From the NCBI GenBank assembly GCA_017648225.1, contig JAGCJE010000024.1:1-26296 (forward strand): a DNA stretch of 26,296 nt. Direction: 5' to 3'. The position numbers and the translations under genes are program-made. Under the pieces are notes generated by a model. The model did not search any database, was not told the DNA's origin, and saw only the letters and a program-made list of their open reading frames with translations. Positions 14,913 through 21,956 of the stretch are shown piece after piece. Position 1 is the stretch's first letter. The number at the start of each line of letters is the position of its first letter. The DNA comes from Kiritimatiellia bacterium. GTDB taxonomy: Bacteria; Verrucomicrobiota; Kiritimatiellia; RFP12; UBA1067.

Positions 14913-17426
14913 TTGAAGTGGGTTTTCTATAATCTTCTTTTCGCGCCCGTCTTCGCGTTGATGCTTCCCGGGTTTTTGCTTAGGATGCTTCGGCGCGGCG
15001 GTTACCGCGCGAGGATGCTGGACCGGTTCGCTCTCTATCCGAAGGGTCTTTTTGATCCGTTGGAGGGAGCGAAGAATTTCGTCTGGGTTCATGCCGTTTC
15101 GGTTGGCGAGGTTCAGGTGGCAGGTCAGCTTATGCGCGAGTGGCGCAAGCGCGAGCGCGATGTGAGATTCTGCTTTTCCACCACAAGTTCGACAGGCTGG
15201 AAGATGGCAGAGCGTGAGGTGACCAACCGCGATGTTCTCATCTACAATCCTCTTGATTTCCCGACATTCGTAAAGGCGGCGCTCTCGACCGTCAATCCCC
15301 GCGCGATCGTTCTTACCGAAAGCGAGATATGGCCCAATTTCATCCGCCGCGCCGCAAAATCCAAAATTCCCGTTTTTCTGATCAACGCCCGCGTCAGCGA
15401 CAGAAGTGCGCCGCGCTATAAGGCCGGAAGGTTTTTCTTTAAGGATGTTTTCAGGTGTTTCACCCGGATTTTCGCCCAGAGCGAACTTGATAGGAGCCGT
15501 CTTCTCGCGGCGGGAGCGCCAGAAAGTCTGATTGACGTCTCCGGGAGCTTCAAATTTGACGTCGCGCGGCGGAACGAGGCGAAGGAGTCTGAGCTGAAAA
15601 CCTGGCTGATTTCGTCTAAGGCTTATCCCGCTGAAAACAGGATTCTTCTCGGAGGATCCACCTGGCCCGGCGAGGATGAGGCCCTATTGAAGATTCTCGA
15701 TAAACTCGACGGCGTTACGCTCGTGATCGCTCCGCGCCATTTCGAGAAGGCCGATGCGGTCGAGGAGAATATCGTCAAGTCGGGGTATTCGTCTTTCCGC
15801 CGTTCGACCGGGGTTGTGCGTAATCCCGCGGGCGAGTCGAAGGGGACGGTTTTTCTTGCGGACACCACCGGAGAGCTGATGGGTCTTTACGGAATCGCCG
15901 ACGCCGTATTTGTCGGAAAGTCGCTCTGCGCCCACGGCAGCCAGAACATGATAGAGCCGTGTTTCTGCGGAAAACCGACCGTCGTCGGGCCGTACACCGA
16001 AAACTTTAGACCCGTCATGAGCGATCTTCTCGAGCAGGGTGGCGTCTGCCAGGTCGCTGATTTTGACGAGTTGGAGAAAACGCTCGTCGGTTGGTTCTCC
16101 CGGGGTGACGGCGGACTCGGCGAAAGGGCGGCGAAGGCCGTTTCCGCTCGGACGGGAGTTGTCGCGCGCTGTGTCGAGAGTATTTCATCGCGCATACCGA
16201 AAGAGTCTATGCAAAACTCATCTATCCCGTTTTCCCTGAAAAAGACCGCTGTCGCCACTGTTCTGTTTCTGCTCACTCTTGCCGCCGTCATCGGGGCCTC
16301 ACATTGTTTTCTGAGGGGCGAAGCCGCGCCGAGCATGGACGGAAAGGCTGCGGAAAAATCTTCCAAGCCGAAAGACGAGAGCAGGGAGAAATCGATCCCC
16401 AAGCCCAGGTTTCTGCGTACGGCTGCGGTTTACGCGGCGGCCGTGCAGAAGCCCGACGCGAAAAAGGTTTTTGTCTCCGGTGATGACGGCGGATATGCCG
16501 AAATCTTCAGCAAGATAATGCCCGGCGCGGTCGAGACCAACGATACTGAAAGTTCTTCGATCAAGTACGATATCGTTTTTCATTTGAAGGCCTCGGCGGA
16601 AACAGATCCCGGGTTTGTCGGCAAGGTCGCACCCGGGGGAATTTTTGCGCGTGTTTTCAATGCATCGAAACTGAAGGCTTTCGATTTCAAGAAACTTCTG
16701 GAGGAATTCCCGGGTGACGACGTCCGGCTTTGGATGTTCTCGAAATCGGAATGGATGCTTGTCGGAAGGTTCGGCGGCAAGAAGGTTAAAATGTCCGACA
16801 TGCTTGAGCTTCTTTCTCGCGACGAGGTGTTTTCCGTCGAGGCGGAGCGCGCGGGGTGCGGGTCGATCCAGGATATCGCCGCCGGCTATGCGGCCAAAAG
16901 AGAAGAGGTAATGCCAGTTTTTTCATTGACGGACAGTAATTTCGAAGTCGCGCCCCAGTATTTTCTGAAGGAGGAGATTCCCCAGTTCGACTGGATCGAT
17001 ATTGAGGATGTCGATTCGGATATCGTCGAGTCCATCTCGAAGGCGATGTACGACAGACAATGCTGGAGACGGGTGATTGCTAAGGCCGAAGAGGTTTCGC
17101 TCAGCAAAGACGGTCTCGATCAGGCGATTGAAATGTGGTCGGACGCGATGAAGCGCAATCCGACAGATACGATGCTGCTCGACAGGCTTTACCGGATGGC
17201 CGTCAACGCGAAGGTTTTCCGCGATCTCGGCAAATTTCCAGACGCCGCGCACTGCTACGAAATAATGCTGGCGATAAATCCGGACGACGCGCGCGTCGGC
17301 GAAGAATATGTCGCGATGCTCAATCAGCTCGGCAAACGCGAGTTTGCCGCGGAGGTCGCCAGAAGGTTGAAGGAACGGAATCTGAAGCCGTCCGCTAAAA
17401 AGGGATCGAGATATGAAGATAAGTAA
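14913..17426 (+). CDS. waaA: Kdo transferase (WaaA/KdtA) fused to a membrane-anchored TPR-like domain
   Basis: Residues 1-430 form a full 3-deoxy-D-manno-octulosonic acid transferase, which adds Kdo to lipid A at the inner membrane. An N-terminal anchor begins KWVFYNLLFAPVFAL. Then come HAVSVGE (E66, expected catalytic base), YNPLDFP, TESEIWPN, INARVS, SFKFD, GGSTWPGED, APRHFEKA and GSQNMIEP (E348). The TTG at 14913 aligns with the normal WaaA N-terminus; the ATG at 14847 would add 22 residues read from the acyltransferase gene. From M433 a second module of about 400 residues follows. It has a membrane helix (about 445-467), a charged linker, and an alpha/beta region with YDIVFHL, VAPGGIF and WMLVG, reminiscent of a degenerate spermidine-synthase-type fold. 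A C-terminal helical region (EMWSDAMKRNPTD, HCYEIMLAINPDDARVG) resembles TPRs. The second module's function is unknown; it may also be made from M433. Confidence 0.85.
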   Translation: MKWVFYNLLFAPVFALMLPGFLLRMLRRGGYRARMLDRFALYPKGLFDPLEGAKNFVWVHAVSVGEVQVAGQLMREWRKRERDVRFCFSTTSSTGWKMAEREVTNRDVLIYNPLDFPTFVKAALSTVNPRAIVLTESEIWPNFIRRAAKSKIPVFLINARVSDRSAPRYKAGRFFFKDVFRCFTRIFAQSELDRSRLLAAGAPESLIDVSGSFKFDVARRNEAKESELKTWLISSKAYPAENRILLGGSTWPGEDEALLKILDKLDGVTLVIAPRHFEKADAVEENIVKSGYSSFRRSTGVVRNPAGESKGTVFLADTTGELMGLYGIADAVFVGKSLCAHGSQNMIEPCFCGKPTVVGPYTENFRPVMSDLLEQGGVCQVADFDELEKTLVGWFSRGDGGLGERAAKAVSARTGVVARCVESISSRIPKESMQNSSIPFSLKKTAVATVLFLLTLAAVIGASHCFLRGEAAPSMDGKAAEKSSKPKDESREKSIPKPRFLRTAAVYAAAVQKPDAKKVFVSGDDGGYAEIFSKIMPGAVETNDTESSSIKYDIVFHLKASAETDPGFVGKVAPGGIFARVFNASKLKAFDFKKLLEEFPGDDVRLWMFSKSEWMLVGRFGGKKVKMSDMLELLSRDEVFSVEAERAGCGSIQDIAAGYAAKREEVMPVFSLTDSNFEVAPQYFLKEEIPQFDWIDIEDVDSDIVESISKAMYDRQCWRRVIAKAEEVSLSKDGLDQAIEMWSDAMKRNPTDTMLLDRLYRMAVNAKVFRDLGKFPDAAHCYEIMLAINPDDARVGEEYVAMLNQLGKREFAAEVARRLKERNLKPSAKKGSRYEDK

Positions 17427-18105
17427 AGTCAAGCTGTTAAGCGTTATGTTTACGGGGGCGCTCGCCTTTGCGTGCGCGCCTGCGATGGCCGACGATAAAG
17501 AGGCCGCCTCGGGCGACACCGCGAAAGCGGAAGAACCCGTGAAGAAAAAGAAAAAAGGGCCTGCCAAGAAGCCGGAATATTTCAGATGGAACGACGCCGC
17601 CGCGATAGCGGAGGCCTGGGAGCAGCCAGTTCTTGTTTTTATCGATCTTGAAGATTCCAAAGAATGTAGTCGAGTCCGTTCCGCTACGGTCGGTCACAAC
17701 CTTTTCAAGGCGTTCGTAAAGGAGAATTGCGTTTTTTACCGTTACAAGGTCCCCTGTGTGAAGGCCAGACGCGGTCGCGGGAACCGCGGTTCGAACAATA
17801 ACAAAAACGCCGCGCCGAAACCGGATTTCGAATCGGTCAGGGACAGTGAAAGAAATATCGTCAACAAGGTTCTGGACGGCAAAAAGAGCAAATTTCCGGG
17901 GCTTGCGCTCGTCAAGGCAAACGGGCAGCTGGTTGATCTGATCGCCTATGATCCGGACGAGCCCTCGTTGACTGCGATGGTCGGCGAGCTTAAGGAGGTT
18001 TTTGAAAAAGGCAAATACGATTTTACTGTTCCAAGGCCGATTCAGAAACTTATCGACGCCGAGGCTAAAAAGCGCGCGGCACTTGAGAAACGCAAGAAAA
18101 AATAA
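17413..18105 (+). CDS. Exported thioredoxin-fold-like protein without CXXC
   Basis: A 230-aa protein with a signal peptide (cleavage near AMA|DD, about residue 26) and a lysine-rich linker (KKKKKGPAKKPEYF). Its core, DAAAIAEAWEQPVLVFIDLEDSKECSRVRS then NLFKAFVKENCVFYR and FPGLALVKANGQLVDLIAYDP, has the order of a thioredoxin-like domain. The position of the redox CXXC is occupied by ECSR, with a single cysteine. Two more cysteines follow (KENC, VPC), so disulfide chemistry is not excluded. An Asn/Arg/Gly-rich insertion (RRGRGNRGSNNNKN) interrupts the domain, and the C-terminus is basic (KRAALEKRKKK). The ATG overlaps the end of the Kdo transferase gene by 14 bases. The last 25 bases carry a promoter for the pseudopilin operon. 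Function is unknown; a chaperone or assembly role is only a guess. Confidence 0.65.
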   Translation: MKISKVKLLSVMFTGALAFACAPAMADDKEAASGDTAKAEEPVKKKKKGPAKKPEYFRWNDAAAIAEAWEQPVLVFIDLEDSKECSRVRSATVGHNLFKAFVKENCVFYRYKVPCVKARRGRGNRGSNNNKNAAPKPDFESVRDSERNIVNKVLDGKKSKFPGLALVKANGQLVDLIAYDPDEPSLTAMVGELKEVFEKGKYDFTVPRPIQKLIDAEAKKRAALEKRKKK

Positions 18106-18111
18106 TATAAT
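18083..18111 (+). promoter_or_regulatory. Predicted promoter of the pseudopilin operon
   Basis: TTGAGA (18083-18088), a 17-base spacer, then consensus TATAAT (18106-18111). It begins inside the end of the preceding gene. The leader would be about 25 nt and contains AAGGAG six bases before the gspG ATG, one of the strongest initiation signals in the window. Confidence 0.65.
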
Positions 18112-18142
18112 TAATGCAATGTATAACTGAAAGGAGCTTTAA

Positions 18143-18565
18143 ATGAAGAAAGAAAATAAATTCGCAAATGCCGTCAAAAGAGGCTTCACCCTCGTCGAAC
18201 TTCTCGTAGTCGTGGCGATTTTGGGTATTTTGGCCACAGGTGCCGTCGTTTACGTTCCGCGTTTCCTCGAGTCGGGCAACAAAGGCGCGGCCGAGAAGGA
18301 TGTGCAGGCTCTTAAAACCGCCGTTACCCAGTACTATACCGATAAGAGAAAGTATCCTGATAATCTTGACGTTCTGGTCGACACCTCCGGCGACAAGGAG
18401 CCTTATATCGAAGGCGGCGAAGGCGCATTGATCGATCCCTGGGGCAACAAATACGAAATTAAGTTCAAGGGCAACAAGAAGAACAGTCCTTATATCGTCT
18501 CAGGAGGACCGGATGGCACCATCGGAACAGAAGATGACATCCGCAGCGATGAGACTAAAAAATAA
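18143..18565 (+). CDS. gspG: Major pseudopilin GspG (type II secretion)
   Basis: GspG polymerises into the periplasmic pseudopilus that pushes folded exoproteins through the type II secretin. The 140-aa precursor has a 14-residue basic leader ending KRG, the prepilin peptidase site G14|F15, and FTLVELLVVVAILGILA with the assembly glutamate at mature position 5. The C-terminal calcium-binding region is recognisable: IDPWGNKYEIKF, SGGPDGTIGTEDDI. Size and motifs are typical of GspG rather than type IV pilin. It has its own promoter and a strong ribosome site, fitting a need for more GspG than minor pseudopilins. Minor pseudopilin genes H, I, J and K follow in the canonical order, but no GspC-F, L, M or secretin gene is present in the window. 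Confidence 0.93.
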   Translation: MKKENKFANAVKRGFTLVELLVVVAILGILATGAVVYVPRFLESGNKGAAEKDVQALKTAVTQYYTDKRKYPDNLDVLVDTSGDKEPYIEGGEGALIDPWGNKYEIKFKGNKKNSPYIVSGGPDGTIGTEDDIRSDETKK

Positions 18566-18589
18566 GTAATGTCGGAAGGCGTAATTTAA

Positions 18590-19423
18590 ATGCGCCGCGC
18601 ATTTACTCTTGTTGAACTGCTGGTGATCGTCGCCATTATAGGGGTGATGGTCACCGCAGCTGTTGTTTCCATCGTTAAAGGGCAGCAGTACGCCAGGATG
18701 AAGGGGTCTGTCCGTACCGTGTTCGCGACTGTGCGCCAAGCCCGCTCGATAGCGCTTGTTTCTCAGAAACCGTGCGTTTTGACTTTTTCGACGAAGAATA
18801 CTGGGGACGGCGCGGTTTCATCGGTGACCATAACCTCGGCGGAACTCATCAAACCAAGGGAAGGTATGCGCGTGCGTTCTTTGTCTGGAAGATGGGTTGT
18901 GCTCGGCGAAAGCGAAGAAGATTCGGCTTTAAATAAATCTAAAACAGCTGCTGCGGACCAAGGCTCGGGTGATGTCAAACCTCAGGAAGAATCGGGCAAG
19001 GGACAGACGCTGGGAGAGTTTCTGTTTGAGGATATTTCAAAGGAAGTGTTGGAAGGCATCTGCATCAAGGTTGAGATGGACGACGAAATCGGCGGAGGAG
19101 GCGACGTTAAAACCGAGGAGTTTAAAAGATCGAAAATCTCCGTGTTCTCAAATGCCGATTTTTTGATCGGAAAACTTAAAAAGAGCCGCGAAAACAAAGA
19201 GAAGAAGGAAGAGCAATCCGCAGATTCCGCATCGGCGGAAACGGATGTCGCCGGTCCGGCGGAAGAAGTGGTCGACGAAACGAAATCGGTAGTCTGGCAG
19301 ATAAACGGGCGCTGCGACCCTCACACCATCTACATTTACCCCGAGGACGGTAAAAAGGAAGATGCGTGGCGTATCAGGGTCGACAGATTCGGCGGCGTTA
19401 AAATCCTTGAAGAGGACGATTGA
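18590..19423 (+). CDS. gspH: Minor pseudopilin GspH-like, with long acidic/charged linkers
   Basis: A minor pseudopilin in the GspH position of the operon. The leader is only four residues and the cleavage site reads MRRA|FTLVELLVIVAIIG: alanine replaces the usual glycine at -1, while the mature +5 glutamate is kept. GspH-type features follow, with an N-terminal helix, then VRTVFATVRQARSIALVSQKPCVLTFS. At 277 aa it is much longer than ordinary GspH (about 170-190). The excess lies in low-complexity segments near residues 105-145 (SEEDSALNKSKT and onward) and 195-235 (KSRENKEKKEEQSADSAS and onward). The C-terminal sheet ends with TIYIYPED and WRIRVDRFGGVKIL. GGAAGG lies about 11 bases before the ATG. 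The start codon of gspI overlaps its stop. Confidence 0.8.
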   Translation: MRRAFTLVELLVIVAIIGVMVTAAVVSIVKGQQYARMKGSVRTVFATVRQARSIALVSQKPCVLTFSTKNTGDGAVSSVTITSAELIKPREGMRVRSLSGRWVVLGESEEDSALNKSKTAAADQGSGDVKPQEESGKGQTLGEFLFEDISKEVLEGICIKVEMDDEIGGGGDVKTEEFKRSKISVFSNADFLIGKLKKSRENKEKKEEQSADSASAETDVAGPAEEVVDETKSVVWQINGRCDPHTIYIYPEDGKKEDAWRIRVDRFGGVKILEEDD

Positions 19424-19869
19424 AGTTGAAGAAAGGTTTTACACTTCTTGAAGTTATCATAGCCTCGGTGATCCTGGGGCTTGGGCTCGGAGCCATACTT
19501 TTTTCCGTTTCAACGTCTCAGAAAATGATTTTGGGTTCAACGTATTATGAGACGGTTCAGGAGGTCATGGATCTCGGTGAGATGGCCTACCCTCTCGCCG
19601 AGGTGAAAGAGGTGGACGATATAGATGTCGGAGAAACGAAGGCGACGGAATTGTGGGAACTAGTTTCGAAGGAGCGTCTCACATCGGCCCAGGAGGATAA
19701 ATTCTATGGGTATACATGGGAGCGCGAGTGCATAAACAAGCACGACGATGAGGATGTCAAAAGGCTCGGCGGTTTATATCGGGTGAAAATAACGGTTAGG
19801 TGGGGTGACAGATATCGCGGTCACGGAGAGAGCGAAAGCTACTTTACGTTCTGGAGGAAGAAAGAATGA
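19420..19869 (+). CDS. gspI: Minor pseudopilin GspI-like, TTG start
   Basis: A 149-aa minor pseudopilin with leader MKLKKG|FTLLEVIIASVILGLGLGAIL, glycine at -1 and glutamate at mature +5. FTLLEV.IA..IL..G is the typical GspI start. The globular part has the block YGYTWERECI and ends in a strand-rich region, LYRVKITVRWGDRYRGHG. GspI forms the core of the pseudopilus tip with GspJ and GspK. No ATG is available before the leader. TTG at 19420 overlaps the gspH stop (TTGA); a second TTG at 19426 is also in frame. AGAGGA ends three bases before the first and nine before the second, so the second is at least as good. It overlaps gspJ by four bases (ATGA). Confidence 0.82.
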   Translation: MKLKKGFTLLEVIIASVILGLGLGAILFSVSTSQKMILGSTYYETVQEVMDLGEMAYPLAEVKEVDDIDVGETKATELWELVSKERLTSAQEDKFYGYTWERECINKHDDEDVKRLGGLYRVKITVRWGDRYRGHGESESYFTFWRKKE

Positions 19870-20696
19870 ACCGTAAAGGCTTTACTATGATTGAAATGAT
19901 GGTGGCGATAGTGATATCGGCCACGGTAACAGCTCTTGCGGTCATGACGTTTAGCGCCGTAAGTTCGGCGTGGACCAAATCGACGGAGTATGTCGATAGT
20001 CATCAGCGTTCCGATTACGCTCTCAACCAGGTCGTCGCGGGGCTCAAGAGCATGTATTATCCCCACAACGGAGAGCAGGACGCTAAATACGGTTTTGTTT
20101 TGACCGATAATGGAAACGGAGAAAATCCCGACGACTCCGACGTGATTGAATGGGCAAAGACGGGACATGCGATCGTCGGCGGACTTGACGCCTCGGCGGA
20201 TACGGTCCACAGGGTTCAGGTCATGGTGCTCGAGGAGGGTAACAACGATTATCGCGACACGATAGAGGTTACGGGGCTTTACGCCAGATTGTGTCCCGAT
20301 CCCGCGTTGCGCCCGAGTACGGAAAAAGACGGCAGAGAAGTCGATTATTCCTTCGCCAACAGCGAGATGTATCAGCCAGTTCTCGTCGTCGACGGGATTG
20401 TCGGAATGAATTGCCGCGTGATGGAGAGTCCCGAGGAGGGCAAGGAGTCCAGGAACGACAAAAATCTGTTCAAGGACGAGTGGTCGAAGTCCAATTCCGT
20501 TCCGTACAAGGTTGAACTTACGTTCTGGGTCAGAGACCCCGAAGCTAAAAGCTACAGAACCAACACGGCTCCGATGATGCGCATTGTCCGTATTCCGATT
20601 TACGAGCAGAGTCAGGACGGGGCGAGTCTTCCGGAAGACGAAGCGAAGGGTAAAGGTAAGGGCGGCACCAGAAGGAGAGGAGGCTCTTCGAGATGA
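19866..20696 (+). CDS. gspJ: Minor pseudopilin GspJ-like
   Basis: A 276-aa minor pseudopilin with leader MNRKG|FTMIEMMVAIVISATVTALAV, glycine at -1 and glutamate at +5. The order of the operon and length (larger than G and I) fit GspJ, a component of the tip complex with GspI and GspK. The region around MYQPVLVVDGIVGMNCRV, then VPYKVELTFWVRDPE, resembles the late beta-strand part of GspJ proteins. The C-terminus is an odd basic, glycine-rich tail (GKGKGGTRRRGGSSR), not a normal feature of GspJ. It overlaps gspI by ATGA at the front and gspK by ATGA at the back, indicating tight translational coupling. GAGGAAGAAAG lies upstream as a ribosome site. Confidence 0.8.
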   Translation: MNRKGFTMIEMMVAIVISATVTALAVMTFSAVSSAWTKSTEYVDSHQRSDYALNQVVAGLKSMYYPHNGEQDAKYGFVLTDNGNGENPDDSDVIEWAKTGHAIVGGLDASADTVHRVQVMVLEEGNNDYRDTIEVTGLYARLCPDPALRPSTEKDGREVDYSFANSEMYQPVLVVDGIVGMNCRVMESPEEGKESRNDKNLFKDEWSKSNSVPYKVELTFWVRDPEAKSYRTNTAPMMRIVRIPIYEQSQDGASLPEDEAKGKGKGGTRRRGGSSR

Positions 20697-21955
20697 AACG
20701 CGCTAGCGCTCTTATATTCGCGTTATGGACGATCGCGGTACTGTCGATCATGGCGCTCGCTTTCGCGTATGAGGCGCGTCAGCACATGGGGATCAATCTT
20801 TATGTGCAGGAACGCAACAGGGTTGCCCATCTGATCGACGCCGGTAAGATTCTTGCGGAGGTCGTCCTGACGAGCTACAAGGATGTGGCGGATTGGAGCG
20901 AAGAGCAGAACGATGAGATCGACAAACTTCTGGAGGAGGACGTGTGGTTTCTGGAAAAGCAGGCCCTGAAATCCAGTTCCAAGTGCACTATAGGCCCGGT
21001 TTTTCTGGATGAGGACAATCCGGAATCCTCTCTTATCACGGTGGAGATCGAAACGGCGAATTCCGGAGAAGACGGCGTCATAAACATCAATGAACTCTAT
21101 TCTGGTTCTGGCGAGTCGGGGGACTCGAAGTACATGGAGCGCTGGTGGATGATATTTCAGATTCACGGAATTCCTGAAGAGCTTGATACGCCTAAAGATG
21201 GCCGTATAAATCTGTGGAATGTTCTTATCGCTTCGTGGAATGACTGGCGCGACAGTGATGACAGCGTAACGACGATCGACGGCGAGGAATGCGGGGCCGA
21301 GAACGAGTGGTACGAGGAGGAGGAGGAAGAGCTTGAGGGTAAAGCGGAGGAAATTGACGAGCTCAGACGCCGCCCGCGTCAGGGCCCTATCCCAGACATA
21401 AAGGAGCTTCAGTATGTTAGAGGCTTCAGGGATTATCCAGCCGTTCTGACGGGAGGCGTGATAAATCCGTGGGAAGAGGATGAAAAAAACCAGATTACCG
21501 TAAAAGGCATAATGGGTCTTTTTTCGACGGACGGCTCCAATAAAATAAACATCAATACCGTTAAAAGCGTAGAGGCTCTGATGACTGTCCCGGGGATTTA
21601 CGACGACCCGAGTAACGATCCAGAAGAATGTGAACTGGAGGCCAGAGAGGTCGCCGAAGCGATAATGGGGGCGATGAAGGAAAAACCCGAGGATCGCGAA
21701 GTCGATGAAACTCTGACGTCGTGGCCTTTCAGGGATTGGGACGATATGATCCGCCGTCTTGACGATTCAAACAGCACGGTCGACTCATCCGACATCGGTA
21801 GCGATGCGAAAAACTATATAACCTTCTCCCCCGGCGAGAACAGCGTTTTCAAGATCAAGATTACGGCGGAGTCCATGGGTATGTTACGCTCCGTCACGGC
21901 TGAAGGATACGTCAACGACAAGACGATAAGATACGTGAAGTGGAGTGAGCAGTAG
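20693..21955 (+). CDS. gspK: Minor pseudopilin GspK-like (tip subunit)
   Basis: A 420-aa protein fitting the largest pseudopilin, GspK, which caps the pseudopilus. The N-terminus MKRA|SALIFALWTIAVLSIMALAFAYEAR matches the GspK-type segment, which lacks the +5 glutamate in most members, but alanine stands at -1 instead of glycine. Downstream are EDGVININELYSG, WWMIFQIHGIP, LIASWNDWRDSDD, then IPDIKELQYVRGF and the helix-hairpin-like region NKININTVKSVEALMTVPGI. The last part, NSVFKIKITAESMGMLRSVTAEGYV, is the usual GspK end. An acidic run (YEEEEEELEG) interrupts the middle. It begins within the gspJ stop (ATGA) and is followed one base later by rluD. Confidence 0.85.
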   Translation: MKRASALIFALWTIAVLSIMALAFAYEARQHMGINLYVQERNRVAHLIDAGKILAEVVLTSYKDVADWSEEQNDEIDKLLEEDVWFLEKQALKSSSKCTIGPVFLDEDNPESSLITVEIETANSGEDGVININELYSGSGESGDSKYMERWWMIFQIHGIPEELDTPKDGRINLWNVLIASWNDWRDSDDSVTTIDGEECGAENEWYEEEEEELEGKAEEIDELRRRPRQGPIPDIKELQYVRGFRDYPAVLTGGVINPWEEDEKNQITVKGIMGLFSTDGSNKININTVKSVEALMTVPGIYDDPSNDPEECELEAREVAEAIMGAMKEKPEDREVDETLTSWPFRDWDDMIRRLDDSNSTVDSSDIGSDAKNYITFSPGENSVFKIKITAESMGMLRSVTAEGYVNDKTIRYVKWSEQ

Positions 21956-21956
21956 A

